NCBI GenBank assembly: GCA_030682135.1
Contig: JAUXQT010000015.1
Coordinates: 1-38,279, forward strand
Source of the DNA: Nitrospirota bacterium
Lineage (GTDB): Bacteria > Nitrospirota > Nitrospiria > Nitrospirales > Nitrospiraceae
Length of the DNA: 38,279 nucleotides
Direction of reading: 5' to 3'
Shown here: positions 6,858 through 15,134 of the stretch, piece by piece
Numbering within the stretch: position 1 is the stretch's first letter
How the letters are laid out: every line of letters begins with the position of its first letter
Program-made: the position numbers and the translations under genes
The notes under the pieces: model-generated
The model's database searches: none
The model's input: only the letters and a program-made list of their open reading frames with translations
Told to the model about the DNA's origin: nothing

Positions 6858-9395
6858 TTACAATTCCATATGACGCAAGCGGAGGGCATTGGAGATGACG
6901 GACACAGAACTGAACGTCATGGCGGCACTGGCGATCATGGGACTCAAGAGGATTCCCCAAGCCGGGTAGAGGACGCCGGCCGCGATCGGCACACCGATGA
7001 CATTGTAGAGAAATGCGAACAAGAGATTCTGCCGAATATTTCGCATCGTAGCCAGGCTCAGTCTGCGCGCTCGAAGCAGCCCGCGCAGATCCCCTTTCAC
7101 CAACGTGATCCCCGCACTTTCAATGGCTGTGTCTGCTCCGGTCCCCATCGCAATCCCGACATCGGCCAATGCCAGCGCGGGGGCATCATTGATCCCGTCG
7201 CCGGCCATCGCGACAACGCAGCCTTGGGACTTGAGACGGGCCACGATCTGTCCCTTGTGCTCCGGCAGAACTCCAGCCAGGACCTCTTCAATGCCGAGTT
7301 GCCGGGCCACGGCCTCCGCCGTATCGCGATGATCGCCCGTGACCATGACGATCCGAAGGCCATCGGCCTTGAGTGCTTGCACCGCCTCGCGAGTCGACGC
7401 TTTGATCGGGTCTGCCACGCCAAGGATGCCGGCCGCCTGTCCATCGATGGCCACGAACAGGATCGTCTGCCCGTCACGACGAAGCGAGGCCGCGTTGTCG
7501 TCCAACGGCGTCAGGCTCTGGTTTGATACCCCGATCTCCAGCCGCAAGAACGAAGCCGTCCCGATGGCGACGCGACGACCAGCGACCGTCCCGGTCACAC
7601 CCTTCCCCGTCACCGAATGGAACTGCTCGACCGGGACGCAGGAGATGCCTCGCCCTTCCGCTCCGGCCACTACTGCGGCGGCCAGCGGATGTTCACTGCT
7701 CCGCTCAAGACTCGCCGCGAATCGTAACAAGTCGGCATCGGTCCAGGGTGGCACAGATCGCATCGAGAGCAATGTCGGCTTGCCCTCCGTCAGGGTTCCG
7801 GTCTTATCGACGACGAGCGTATCCACCTTCCCGAATATCTCCAGGGCTTCAGCCTTCTTCACCAACACACCGACCGTCGCCCCGCGACCGGTCCCCACCA
7901 TGATCGACATCGGCGTCGCCAATCCCAACGCACAAGGACAGGCAATGATCAGGACCGCTACGGCATTGACCAGCGCGTAGGCCAACTTCGGTTCCGGGCC
8001 CCAAATCGCCCAGACCAGAGCCGTCAGCAATGCAGAACCCACTACCAGCGGAACGAAATAGGCTGCCGCCACATCGGCGAGACGTTGAATCGGCGCCCGG
8101 CTCCGCTGCGCCTCACTCACCATCTGCACAATCCTGGCAAGCATCGTGTCTCGCCCGACTCGCTCGGCGACCATCACGATCCCGCCCGTGCCGTTGATGG
8201 TCCCTCCGGTCACCCGAGTCCCGACTATTTTTTCGACCGGGATCGATTCCCCGGTGATCATGGATTCATCGACAGATGTCGCACCTTCTTGAACCATCCC
8301 ATCGACCGGCACTCGCTCACCAGGCCTGACGCGTAATCGCTGGCCCACCTGAATCTGCTCGAGCGGCACGTCTACGTCTTGTCCATCCGACGTGATCAGT
8401 CTGGCGGTCTTTGGCGCGAGCCTGAGCAAGGAACGAATCGCGGAGCTCGTCTGACTCCGAGCCTTCAGCTCAAGAACCTGGCCGAGCAGCACAAGCACCG
8501 TAATCATAGCGGCTGCTTCAAAGTAGACGGCGATCGAACCGTCATGAGCTTGAAACGAACTGGGGAGCAGCGTCGGCACGACGGTGGCAACCGTGCTGTA
8601 GCCATAGGCCGCTCCAGTTCCAATGGCAATGAGCGTGAACATGTTGGGGGCCCGGTTCACCACCGAAATCCACCCCCGCTGGAAAAACGGCCAACCGCCC
8701 CAGAGCACCACCGGCGTCGCCAGCAGCCATTGCACCCAGTTCCTCATCGAGCCAGTGAAGATCTGCGGAAGTGACAAGCCGTGAATCATATCGGCCATGG
8801 CCAGGAGCATGACCAAGAGGGCAGGTCCGAGACAGATCCAGAACCGCCGGCCCATATCCTCAAGCTCGGGATTCTGTTCATCCTCAAGCGAGACGACTTT
8901 TGGCTCCAGCGCCATTCCGCAAATCCGGCAAGCGCCCGGTTGAGTCTCCAGCACATCCGGGTCCATCGGACAGACGTACTCGACCGTTCCGCCAGACGGA
9001 ACGACCGCAACGCGGGGAAGCCGCTGCTCAACAGGAGTCAGATAGTAAATGGGATCGGCTCGAAACTTGGAGAGACAACTCGTCGCACAGAAGTAGTAGG
9101 TCTTCCCTTGATATTCGTAGGAACCGGCTGCCGTGGCCGGCTGCACCGTCATCCCGCAGACGGGATCGATGGCCCCCGTCACGACCGGGGCAGGCTGCAG
9201 CATCGGAAGGGGTTTTCTTGTCGTCGTCGGCTTAGCGGGACTGACAGTCCGTGGCTGCAACGCCAACTCCGGATCGGCCTTGAATCGCTCCAGGCAGGAG
9301 AGGCCGCAAAAGTAGTAGCGCTCGCCTCGATGCTCGTGACTTCCAGCGGCCGTAGCCGGATCCACCGTCATGCCGCAGATCGGATCAATCGCCAT
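6858..9395 (-). CDS. Cu+-type P1B ATPase with two YHS domains and a heavy-metal-binding domain
   Basis: About 845 residues. Domains in order: YHS-like domain 1 ([11 protein letters not shown]...YYFCGLSC), YHS-like domain 2 (DPVCGMTV...YYFCATSC, about residues 77-120), a short heavy-metal-binding domain ([20 protein letters not shown], about 140-163), then the pump. The pump has CPC in the transport helix ([13 protein letters not shown]), the phosphorylation motif DKTGT, SEHPLA, TGD and [10 protein letters not shown]. The last two helices carry YN ([13 protein letters not shown]) and MxxSS (AMTFSSVSV), the pattern of Cu+/Ag+ exporters. The ATG at 9395 starts the first YHS domain; a longer frame would cross a hairpin. 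YHS domains in place of N-terminal HMA domains are a recognised variant. It is followed by the HtrA protease with a 1-base gap. Confidence 0.93.
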   Translation of the reverse strand: MAIDPICGMTVDPATAAGSHEHRGERYYFCGLSCLERFKADPELALQPRTVSPAKPTTTRKPLPMLQPAPVVTGAIDPVCGMTVQPATAAGSYEYQGKTYYFCATSCLSKFRADPIYYLTPVEQRLPRVAVVPSGGTVEYVCPMDPDVLETQPGACRICGMALEPKVVSLEDEQNPELEDMGRRFWICLGPALLVMLLAMADMIHGLSLPQIFTGSMRNWVQWLLATPVVLWGGWPFFQRGWISVVNRAPNMFTLIAIGTGAAYGYSTVATVVPTLLPSSFQAHDGSIAVYFEAAAMITVLVLLGQVLELKARSQTSSAIRSLLRLAPKTARLITSDGQDVDVPLEQIQVGQRLRVRPGERVPVDGMVQEGATSVDESMITGESIPVEKIVGTRVTGGTINGTGGIVMVAERVGRDTMLARIVQMVSEAQRSRAPIQRLADVAAAYFVPLVVGSALLTALVWAIWGPEPKLAYALVNAVAVLIIACPCALGLATPMSIMVGTGRGATVGVLVKKAEALEIFGKVDTLVVDKTGTLTEGKPTLLSMRSVPPWTDADLLRFAASLERSSEHPLAAAVVAGAEGRGISCVPVEQFHSVTGKGVTGTVAGRRVAIGTASFLRLEIGVSNQSLTPLDDNAASLRRDGQTILFVAIDGQAAGILGVADPIKASTREAVQALKADGLRIVMVTGDHRDTAEAVARQLGIEEVLAGVLPEHKGQIVARLKSQGCVVAMAGDGINDAPALALADVGIAMGTGADTAIESAGITLVKGDLRGLLRARRLSLATMRNIRQNLLFAFLYNVIGVPIAAGVLYPAWGILLSPMIASAAMTFSSVSVISNALRLRHMEL

Positions 9396-9404
9396 AATAA
9401 CCCC

Positions 9405-9490
9405 GTGATGTGTGACGAGTGATGAGTGACCAGTGGAGAAACCTATCTGATCACCCATCGCTTCCTGCTCATCACCGATCACTCATCACT
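9405..9490. repeat. Reiterated-word hairpin (GTGATGAGTGAC type)
   Basis: The left arm 9405-9436 contains AGTGATGAGTGACCAGTGG. The right arm 9449-9490 contains the complement of AGTGATGAGTGATCGGTGAT. The central 18 bases match apart from three transitions. The right end includes the stop codon of the DsbA-like gene (9486-9488), so the element starts exactly where translation ends and fills the gap to the ATPase start. Confidence 0.7.
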
Positions 9491-10136
9491 TCTTTTTATC
9501 GGCATCCAGAATGCTCTGGATGATCAACTTCAGATTCTCAGGATCGATCGTCTCCGCCTTGATATTTCCGTCGAGAAGCACGGTCGGGGTCTGCTGCACC
9601 TTGATGCGCTCGCCCCATTTGCGCCCCTCTTCGAAGATCTTGGCCGGTTTCCCGCTGGCCATGCCTTCTTCAAAGGCCTTCGGGTCGAGACCGACTTCCT
9701 TGATCAGCCCTTCCCGGAGCGAACGATCCAGCACGCCGGTCATCTTATCCTTGTGGATGGTGCGAAAGAGGACCGCTTTCATTTCACTCCCCTTCCCCAT
9801 CAGCTTCGCCTGCTCGTACATATCGAAAGGAGTCGGCAGCTTGCCATGAATCACCGGGAAGCCCACCATCGTCGCCTCAAGCTTGTTCCCGAACTCTTTT
9901 TGGAGGAGCGCCAGCCCTTCTCCGTCGAACCGGTGGCAATGAGGACAGTAGAAGTCGGCGAACTCGATCAACTTCACCTTGCCGGGAACATGCGTGGAGA
10001 CTTCGTCCTTCAAGATTTCGAACTTCCCCTTCAAGTCGGGAGTGGCGGCGGCGGCCGGTGAGCCCCCCAAACCTACGACACACCACACCATCGCGCATAC
10101 CGCCGAGGCCCATCGTGCACCCTGTCTGTTCACCAT
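9486..10136 (-). CDS. DsbA-like periplasmic thiol:disulfide oxidoreductase
   Basis: 216 residues with a signal peptide (about residues 1-31) and a thioredoxin fold whose active site is FYCPHCHRF (C64-P-H-C67), the CPHC typical of DsbA rather than CGPC. An inserted helical domain follows, and the cis-proline loop is QQTPTVLLDG. It would oxidise thiols of exported proteins or serve as a disulfide carrier. AAGGAGAGGGT precedes the ATG at 10136. It precedes the Cu+ ATPase on the same strand across a hairpin, so thiol protection during copper handling is a plausible role (inference). Confidence 0.9.
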   Translation of the reverse strand: MVNRQGARWASAVCAMVWCVVGLGGSPAAAATPDLKGKFEILKDEVSTHVPGKVKLIEFADFYCPHCHRFDGEGLALLQKEFGNKLEATMVGFPVIHGKLPTPFDMYEQAKLMGKGSEMKAVLFRTIHKDKMTGVLDRSLREGLIKEVGLDPKAFEEGMASGKPAKIFEEGRKWGERIKVQQTPTVLLDGNIKAETIDPENLKLIIQSILDADKKK

Positions 10137-10208
10137 ACCCTCTCCTTTCTTGAATCAATGCCGGTCGCTCATTATATCGAATGTGCCGCGAACTTACTTC
10201 TCACTCTT

Positions 10209-10223
10209 TGTTATACTGTGACC
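10209..10223 (+). promoter_or_regulatory. Extended -10 promoter giving a possibly leaderless mRNA
   Basis: TG-T-TATACT (10209-10217) matches an extended -10 element. The ATG of the lipoprotein gene begins only 6 bases after it, at the position where transcription would start. No clear -35 and no ribosome-binding site are seen. A leaderless transcript is the simplest reading. Confidence 0.45.
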
Positions 10224-10763
10224 ATGTTATCGCGAACTCTCTGCGCTACCCTGGCCTTGCTCATCACGCTCACCGGCTGTGCCTCGATGCAAGAAACCGG
10301 GGACGGCTTGGACCCACAGGCACTCACCTTCCTTCAGCTCAAGGCCGCACCGGACTCCGTAAAAGGTCAATCGGTAGTCTTCGGCGGCATGGTCCTGACG
10401 GCCCGGCGGCTCAAAGACGGCACGAGAATCGAAATCTTGCAGCTGCCGCTCGATCGATCGATGCATCCCGGATACGACTTGACCCAATCCCAGGGCCGCT
10501 TCGTCGCGCTGCAGCACGAATTCCTCGACCCCGCCACATTGCCCCATGGCACCAGAGTTACCGTAACAGGCACCGTAGCGGGAACGGTGACGCTGCCGCT
10601 CGATGAGACCGAATATATCTATCCGATCATTGAGGTGAAACGTTTACAGGTATGGAGTGCCGCTGAAGAAGCGGCGCCTCGGATCAGATCTCAGATGGGC
10701 CCTGGTGCCTACTGGGGGCCCTACTGGAGTCCCTACTACCGACCCTGGCCCTATCGTTGGTAG
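10224..10763 (+). CDS. Slp-family outer-membrane lipoprotein
   Basis: 179 residues. A lipoprotein signal peptide ends in the lipobox LTGC (MLSRTLCATLALLITLTGCASM). The Slp domain follows: SVVFGGMVLTARRLKDGTRIEILQ, PLDRS...GRFVALQHEFLDP, and TVTGTVAGTVTLPLDETEYIYPI. The C-terminus is a Trp/Tyr/Pro-rich tail (YWGPYWSPYYRPWPYRW). Slp proteins are starvation-inducible outer-membrane lipoproteins of unclear function. The ATG at 10224 is preferred over an upstream ATG because the signal peptide starts there. It is divergent from the DsbA-like gene. Confidence 0.88.
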   Translation: MLSRTLCATLALLITLTGCASMQETGDGLDPQALTFLQLKAAPDSVKGQSVVFGGMVLTARRLKDGTRIEILQLPLDRSMHPGYDLTQSQGRFVALQHEFLDPATLPHGTRVTVTGTVAGTVTLPLDETEYIYPIIEVKRLQVWSAAEEAAPRIRSQMGPGAYWGPYWSPYYRPWPYRW

Positions 10764-10851
10764 GCGGGACTTGCGCGACGAGCGAGACGGCCAGAACGTC
10801 CGATTCTGCTGTCTTTGGTGACATTTCTCGCAAGTCACGCCCTTCCCGCAT
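10764..10851. repeat. Intergenic imperfect hairpin between convergent genes
   Basis: GGCGGGACTTGCGCGA near 10766-10780 pairs with TCTCGCAAGTCACGCCC (10835-10851). The interior contains further GCGAGA/CGAG words. It fills the gap between the Slp and TPR stop codons, so it may end both transcripts. The words resemble those of the nuoB-nuoCD hairpin at 32590. Confidence 0.5.
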
Positions 10852-10862
10852 GTCTTGCTTGT

Positions 10863-11933
10863 TCACCGCCCCCCGGTCCCGACAATGCGCTCCACGCGAT
10901 CGTCGCGCCCCCCGAGCTTGAGATACCGGTGATATTGAGCCAATGCCTTCGGCAGATCTTTCCGGTTCAACTCATAGAAGACACCCAAGTTGTAATGCGC
11001 TTCCGCATAATCCGGTTTCAGCTCGACCGCTCGCTCGTAGGACTGTTCCGCCTCTTCAAGCCTGTTGAGACCGGTGTAGATCACACCCAGGTTCATGTGC
11101 GCTTCGGCATACTCCGGGCGGTACCGTAACACCTCGAGAAATTCCCGCTCCGCCTCGTTCGGCCGCCCCTGACTTCGATAGATAAACCCAAGATTGTAAT
11201 GCGCGTCGACTAAATCTGGTTTGGCGGCAACCGCCTGTTTGTACGAATAGGCCGCCTCGATGAGGTCATTGTTCCTCTCGGCGATACGCCCATTCAAGTA
11301 CCAGCCGTTCGCATGTTTGGGATTCGATTTCGTCAGCCGGCGCAGCATGTCGCTCGCTGCTTTGGCCTCGCCCTGGCCGTCATAGAGGGTCGCCAGGGCA
11401 AACAAGGCCTCTGGCTGGTTCGGCACCACGGTCAACAAACGCTGGTAGGTCCGTAGCGCATCGGACGACTCGTGACGCTGCTCATAGGCCTTGGCCAGGT
11501 CGAGATAGGATTCGGCATGTTTCGGATTGACCTCGATGGCGCGCGTCAACGCCTGCTCGGCCTCTGCCGACTTCCCTTGCGCCAGATACACTTCGGCCAG
11601 ATCGTTCAGCGCCTCCGCATACTTGGGTTTGAGCTTCACAGCATGAGTGAACGCCGCCACAGCTTCGGAGGGGTTTCGCTCTTTGAAGAGGATTTGACCG
11701 AGCAGGCGGTACGCCTCGGCAGATGAGGGATTCAACTCGATGGCTTTCCTGGCAGCCTCTGCTGCGGCGGGAAGGTCGCCTTTTCGCAGCAGCCCGGCGC
11801 TCCGCTCATAGTGGCGCTGCGCAGCATCCGGTTGCTCAGCCGCCGCTAGAACGGAAGCTAGAGGAGCCGCCAGAGCCAGACACAGCGCGAACGGAACGAC
11901 AGCACGATAATGGAGGAGGCGATTCACGATCAA
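10863..11933 (-). CDS. Periplasmic TPR-repeat protein
   Basis: About 356 residues. After a signal sequence (hydrophobic FALCLALAAPLASVLAA) comes a run of about eight tetratricopeptide repeats with the usual AxxxLG/NLA...Y.EA pattern (for example AEAHYNLGVFYELN, AEAHMNLGVIYTGL, VDAHYNLGFIYRSQ). TPR arrays are protein-protein scaffolds; the partner is unknown. A TTG at 11933 is chosen as start because AAGGAAGG lies 7 bases upstream; a GTG two codons later is an alternative. A longer frame to 12008 lacks the signal peptide at its N-terminus. Confidence 0.85.
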   Translation of the reverse strand: MIVNRLLHYRAVVPFALCLALAAPLASVLAAAEQPDAAQRHYERSAGLLRKGDLPAAAEAARKAIELNPSSAEAYRLLGQILFKERNPSEAVAAFTHAVKLKPKYAEALNDLAEVYLAQGKSAEAEQALTRAIEVNPKHAESYLDLAKAYEQRHESSDALRTYQRLLTVVPNQPEALFALATLYDGQGEAKAASDMLRRLTKSNPKHANGWYLNGRIAERNNDLIEAAYSYKQAVAAKPDLVDAHYNLGFIYRSQGRPNEAEREFLEVLRYRPEYAEAHMNLGVIYTGLNRLEEAEQSYERAVELKPDYAEAHYNLGVFYELNRKDLPKALAQYHRYLKLGGRDDRVERIVGTGGR

Positions 11934-12075
11934 CCAACGCCCTTCCTTGCGGCACCCGCAACAGTTCGGCAAACTATAGACGGGCAGCGACCGTGAAATC
12001 AACGACACCTATGCTCGAATCGACGTGAACGGAGTCCCCTGCAGTGAGTCTCGCGGACGAACAGCAAAACGGACA

Positions 12076-12110
12076 AAGGGTCTACTCTGTTCAGCACAGA
12101 GTAGACCCTT
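12076..12110. terminator. Strong stem-loop downstream of the cytochrome P460 gene
   Basis: A perfect 15-bp stem (12076-12090 with 12096-12110, AAGGGTCTACTCTGT) has a 5-base loop. It lies 30 bases past the stop codon of the minus-strand P460 gene. The minus strand continues TTTGTCCGTTTT, a broken U-run, which is consistent with a terminator. Confidence 0.7.
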
Positions 12111-12140
12111 CGCTCGACTGCTCGCTTATCTCAACAAAGC

Positions 12141-12705
12141 TCACATCCCCTTGCGGGTATCGAAATACTCATCGTAGCGATGCACGAAGTCTTTCTGCGC
12201 CAGCGGAGCATGGCAGGCCCGGCACTTGGTGAAGTCCTCGGCGAGGGATTTCCCATCAGCCCCGAAGGCTGAAAAGACCCAGGCGCCGTTCCGGAAATTC
12301 TCCGGCACATCCTGTCCCCAGCCATCCCCCTTGCCCATGACGAACACCTTGGCCAGGCTCCCCTTGACCAGCTTGCCATCTGCCCCGGTTACCGGAGTCT
12401 CGCCCTCAAGTTGCGCCTTATAGAGTTCCATCACCATCACCGTGCCGGAGGGGAACGCCTGGCCGCGCGGCGTCTTTGCACCGGCTGGATTGATATAGAG
12501 TTCACGAACCTGCTTGGCATCGGGACGCTGCACCTCGGAGAGGAACTTGGGCGAGCTCCCCGTCTTTCGGCTTCGGCGCCGAGGCCTTGGCCATGGACGA
12601 TGAACCGGCTCCGCCCTCCATCTCACTACACCCGGCCAGGGCCATCAGAACAATAGCTCCGATCCCGAACGTGATGATCTGTGTGATCTGTCGTGTTGTC
12701 TGCAT
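12141..12705 (-). pseudogene. Cytochrome P460 lipoprotein gene with a one-base frameshift
   Basis: The N-terminal frame gives MQTTRQITQ..., a lipoprotein signal with lipobox MALAGC, and a linker ending KPKDGEL. The C-terminal frame begins PKFLSEVQRPDAKQV and continues through FPSGTVMVMELYKA, VFVMGKGDGWGQ and the haem-binding CRACH to FVHRYDEYF. The two parts are in different frames. Removing one G from CTCGCCCAAG near 12550-12555 joins them as GELPKFLSEV, and the total length (565 bases) is one more than a multiple of three. P460 family members oxidise hydroxylamine and related N-oxides through a lysine-crosslinked c-type haem. The start ATG follows AAGGAGGG. Either a true pseudogene or a sequencing error; the intact product would be 187 residues. 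Confidence 0.85.
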
Positions 12706-12800
12706 AACCCTCCTTTTCAATGATCGGTCTTATAGCAACGCCCCGTCACCAGAAGATGAGCGGGGCGCTGCAGACTGCGGGAGGCTAACGCGAATCGCCG

Positions 12801-13280
12801 CTACTTGATCATGAGCAGCTTGCCGCCAGGATCCTTCGGATTGAGATGGTCGCGATAGACCAGCGTATTGCCCTGCGTCGCATAGAAGAGATCGCTGGTC
12901 GGGATGCCGATATATTTCGTCTCACCAGGCTTCAAGACCACCTGGGCCATCAAGACAAACGGCGAGCCGGCGTTGGCCGCATCCGTCATTTGGAACCCCC
13001 GCTCGACGGTGGAATTGTTCGTGACCTTGAGCAGCAGAGGCCGTCCAGGCCGAACCTTAAAATCGATCACCGTGGTCGGCGGATACCAGCTCTTGATCGT
13101 GCCGAGGTCGATAGCGAACAACTGCGCATCCACGTCGAGTGCTTTGAAGGCCTGGCCGACCACCGACCCGGTTTCCAGGTCGCCGATCTCCACGCCGCCG
13201 GCCTGTAGCGCGAATGCCGATGTGCCCATGACGAGCAGACTCACCGATACCAGGGTGCCCAGAACAAGATGCCTCAACAT
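12801..13280 (-). CDS. Exported protein, possibly cupredoxin-like fold
   Basis: 159 residues starting at an ATG with GAGGAGGTCAGGTC upstream. A signal peptide ends near SAFA. The mature domain has a beta-sandwich-like pattern (VIDFKVRPGRPLLLKVTNNS, ERGFQMTD, VVLKPGETKYIGIP) that resembles the cupredoxin-like domains of periplasmic metal proteins. However, there is no Cys or Met in the usual copper site and only one clear His (YRDHLNPK), so it would not be a type 1 copper protein. It lies between two P460-family genes on the same strand. The fold assignment is inference. Confidence 0.7.
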   Translation of the reverse strand: MLRHLVLGTLVSVSLLVMGTSAFALQAGGVEIGDLETGSVVGQAFKALDVDAQLFAIDLGTIKSWYPPTTVIDFKVRPGRPLLLKVTNNSTVERGFQMTDAANAGSPFVLMAQVVLKPGETKYIGIPTSDLFYATQGNTLVYRDHLNPKDPGGKLLMIK

Positions 13281-13299
13281 GACCTGACCTCCTCTATGG

Positions 13300-13641
13300 T
13301 TAAAGCGACGATGCATGAGTGCCGGATGATGGGAGACAGGGTGGCAAGCCCTTTTCTTCGAGCACTTGCCCCCCGATGAGTGTATCGCCGACGATCAGAA
13401 ACAGCGCCTTCACGCGTCTGGTGCTGTCGAGAAAGTTTCCGCTGGCCACGGCCGTCACTTCGTGCGAGCCATCCTCTTGCGCCAGGTCGGCCTCAATCGT
13501 CACATGGTAAAAATCGAATCCCTCGAATACGTTGTTGAACGCCTGCACGCGCAGGAGCGCCACAAGCTGAGGTTCATCGGCGAACGCCGGGGCCGTGCAG
13601 CACAAGAACATCACCGTTCCGAAGAGGTAGAGCAATCGCAT
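13300..13641 (-). CDS. Small exported protein of unknown function
   Basis: 113 residues. GAAGGAGTCGGCG precedes the ATG. A signal peptide ends at AFA. The mature part (EPQLVALLRVQAFNNVFEGFDFYHVTIEADL) is acidic with a C-terminal pair of small-residue segments (GLPPCLPSSGTHASS). It is the first gene after a promoter-like region at 13668-13705 and is followed 19 bases after its stop by the cupredoxin-like gene start, so the two form a unit. No family recognised. Confidence 0.7.
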   Translation of the reverse strand: MRLLYLFGTVMFLCCTAPAFADEPQLVALLRVQAFNNVFEGFDFYHVTIEADLAQEDGSHEVTAVASGNFLDSTRRVKALFLIVGDTLIGGQVLEEKGLPPCLPSSGTHASSL

Positions 13642-13667
13642 CGCCGACTCCTTCGATAGAGAGCGTT

Positions 13668-13705
13668 TCTATCCGCTTCTCGCCCAGGCGTCTACAGACG
13701 CCTGC
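13668..13705 (-). promoter_or_regulatory. Promoter/operator sharing a 16-mer with the site at 16108
   Basis: A perfect hairpin CAGGCGTCT-AC-AGACGCCTG (13685-13704) includes the 16-mer GTCTACAGACGCCTGC (13690-13705). The same 16-mer with one change occurs at 16108-16123 upstream of another gene of the island. On the minus strand TGTAGA and GATAGA (13668-13673) are spaced 17 bases apart. The matching placement suggests one regulator for both genes. Confidence 0.45.
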
Positions 13706-13732
13706 CAACTCGTACCAACACTTGCTACAGCG

Positions 13733-14359
13733 TCATGACGCCTGCGCGGTCCAAACGTCACGGCGTTCAAGAATATGGGAGAGGGAAACGTATGGGCATA
13801 CGTCTCCCTCCGTCGGGACTCCCTGCGTGGTCAGCGCAGTCCAACCCCTGAGTCCCGCCCCAATTGTGACACGAGCGCTGCGCGACGGCGCGGGCCTGAG
13901 CGCCCGCCCACGTCCCGGCGATGGCACGCCTGCCTGGACGTGAGTGGAAAAGAGCCACCCATCGATGGCACAAGACGGCAAACCGGACAACTCAAGGCTC
14001 GCATACTTTTGCATACTGAACACCTGCACCAGTTCATGACGGGCCGGCTGCCCGGCGCTCCCTTCATGGGAACGGTCCTCCTCGACACGATAGGTCTCCA
14101 TTACAAACCGCGTCCCCAGCGAAAAGGGCTCGTCATTCAGCGTCGCCGCTCCTTTGGGACAGACGTAACACTTCAGTATTTCCTCGTGGCCCTGCCGGTG
14201 CCCGGCAATCTGACAGGTCGGCCAAGACCGATAGCCGAAAGCCATCGACAACTGCCTATCTTCCGGTGCGGCCACAGACCTGGTGGTCACCCCCAAGGCA
14301 ATAGCCATCAGTCTGGCCACCACTGGTACGAGCTCGGGATAGTCCTGATCGTGATTCAT
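13733..14359 (-). CDS. Cytochrome P460-like protein with an abnormal C-terminus
   Basis: 208 residues from an ATG with GAGAGGGGGCGAG upstream. The first ~130 residues fit the P460 family: signal-like N-terminus, GYRSWPTCQIAGHRQGHEE, PFSLGTRFVMETYRVEED, ELVQVFSMQKYASLE and DGWLFSTH. The family CxxCH haem site should follow, but this frame instead reads a Pro/Arg-rich tail with no CxxCH. The underlying DNA is palindromic (13773-13810; GGGACT/AGTCCC at 13834-13870), and parts look like the conserved palindrome core in reverse. A frameshift or insertion of repeat DNA at the 3' end is likely. It may be non-functional as a cytochrome. Confidence 0.5.
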   Translation of the reverse strand: MNHDQDYPELVPVVARLMAIALGVTTRSVAAPEDRQLSMAFGYRSWPTCQIAGHRQGHEEILKCYVCPKGAATLNDEPFSLGTRFVMETYRVEEDRSHEGSAGQPARHELVQVFSMQKYASLELSGLPSCAIDGWLFSTHVQAGVPSPGRGRALRPAPSRSARVTIGAGLRGWTALTTQGVPTEGDVCPYVSLSHILERRDVWTAQAS

Positions 14360-14393
14360 CTCGCCCCCTCTCAATGTTGAGCCCCCCGAAGGG

Positions 14394-14429
14394 CCAGGGT
14401 GGGGGAGGCAGTCAACCGTCCCACCCTGG
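14394..14429. terminator. Stem-loop between the HTH gene and the P460-like gene
   Basis: CCAGGGTGGG (14394-14403) pairs perfectly with CCCACCCTGG (14420-14429). It lies after the stop of the minus-strand HTH gene (14492) and ahead of the next gene, with no U-run. It could be a terminator or attenuator. Confidence 0.45.
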
Positions 14430-14491
14430 TAACGGGTCCGCGAGATGGAGACCTCACCCCGCAGACGCCATATGCCTTCAGCCATCTATTG

Positions 14492-14770
14492 TCATCGCAG
14501 CGGCTTTTCTCCGCTGTTATCAGCGTTTCTTATTCGGGCCTGCGCGCGAACCGGCGCCACCTTACGGGGAATCGAACGAGTCACCGGTGTCGAATCCTTA
14601 CGATTGGCCTCGACCAGCGCCGTAACCGATTCGCGAAAGACGCGCAGGCTGCCATGTCCGATCTTGGTCGCACCGAGCCGTCCTTCTTCAATCCACCGAT
14701 AAATCGTCCACTTGCTCACGCGTAACAGTTGCGCCGCGTCGTTCACCCGCATCAACGATGATTCCATCAT
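14492..14770 (-). CDS. Excisionase/AlpA-type HTH DNA-binding protein
   Basis: About 92 residues. The core LMRVNDAAQLLRVSKWTIYRWIEEGRLGATKIGHGSLRVFRESV is a MerR-like winged HTH of the excisionase (HTH_17) type: first helix with AAxLL, recognition helix SKWTIYRWI, and the wing GRLGATKIG. Such small proteins act as excisionases or local transcription regulators. A close paralogue lies at 17380-17559, with the same LLRVN-AA, VS-WT-YRW, EG-L-ATKIG and SLRV positions. The C-terminus here has an extra basic tail. ATG at 14770 precedes a second in-frame ATG; a longer frame to 14803 is possible. Confidence 0.8.
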   Translation of the reverse strand: MMESSLMRVNDAAQLLRVSKWTIYRWIEEGRLGATKIGHGSLRVFRESVTALVEANRKDSTPVTRSIPRKVAPVRAQARIRNADNSGEKPLR

Positions 14771-14831
14771 GGCATCCCAAGCCCCGATCCACCGTCCATT
14801 CACATCCGCGCGCCACGTTCATACCATCCCG

Positions 14832-15134
14832 TCACTTCATGACCTCGCCCGTGCAATACCAGTTCTCGCCTTTCACACCATTGACGGCCGTAGCCAGTTG
14901 CTCCGGCTTCACCTTGCCCGATTCGACCGTCACCACCGCATGGCCTTTCATCCTCTTGAAATCGACCATCTTCACGCCGGGAACGCGCCGAAGCGCATGT
15001 TCGACATCGCCCACATATCCGTCGCAGAACTTGCCGCCCAGCATGAGTGTGATTGTTTCATCGCCCGCAAAGGCCGGGATGGCCATCGCACAGACACACC
15101 CGATGAGACAACCAAGCGTGATGAATGCCTTCAC
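14832..15134 (-). CDS. Exported heavy-metal-associated-like protein A
   Basis: 100 residues with a signal peptide (MKAFITLGCLIGCVCAMAIPAFAG). The mature part has the beta-alpha-beta-beta-alpha-beta layout of HMA domains: ITLMLGG, DVEHALRRVPGVKMVDFKRM, HAVVTVES, KPEQLATAVNGV. The usual MxCxxC loop is replaced by GGKFCDGY with a single Cys, and a second Cys lies near the end (WYC). Two cysteines far apart could still bring one metal ion or a disulfide together. The gene overlaps the preceding paralogue by four bases (ATGA), so the two are translationally coupled. Periplasmic metal chaperone is the likely role (inference). Confidence 0.75.
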   Translation of the reverse strand: MKAFITLGCLIGCVCAMAIPAFAGDETITLMLGGKFCDGYVGDVEHALRRVPGVKMVDFKRMKGHAVVTVESGKVKPEQLATAVNGVKGENWYCTGEVMK

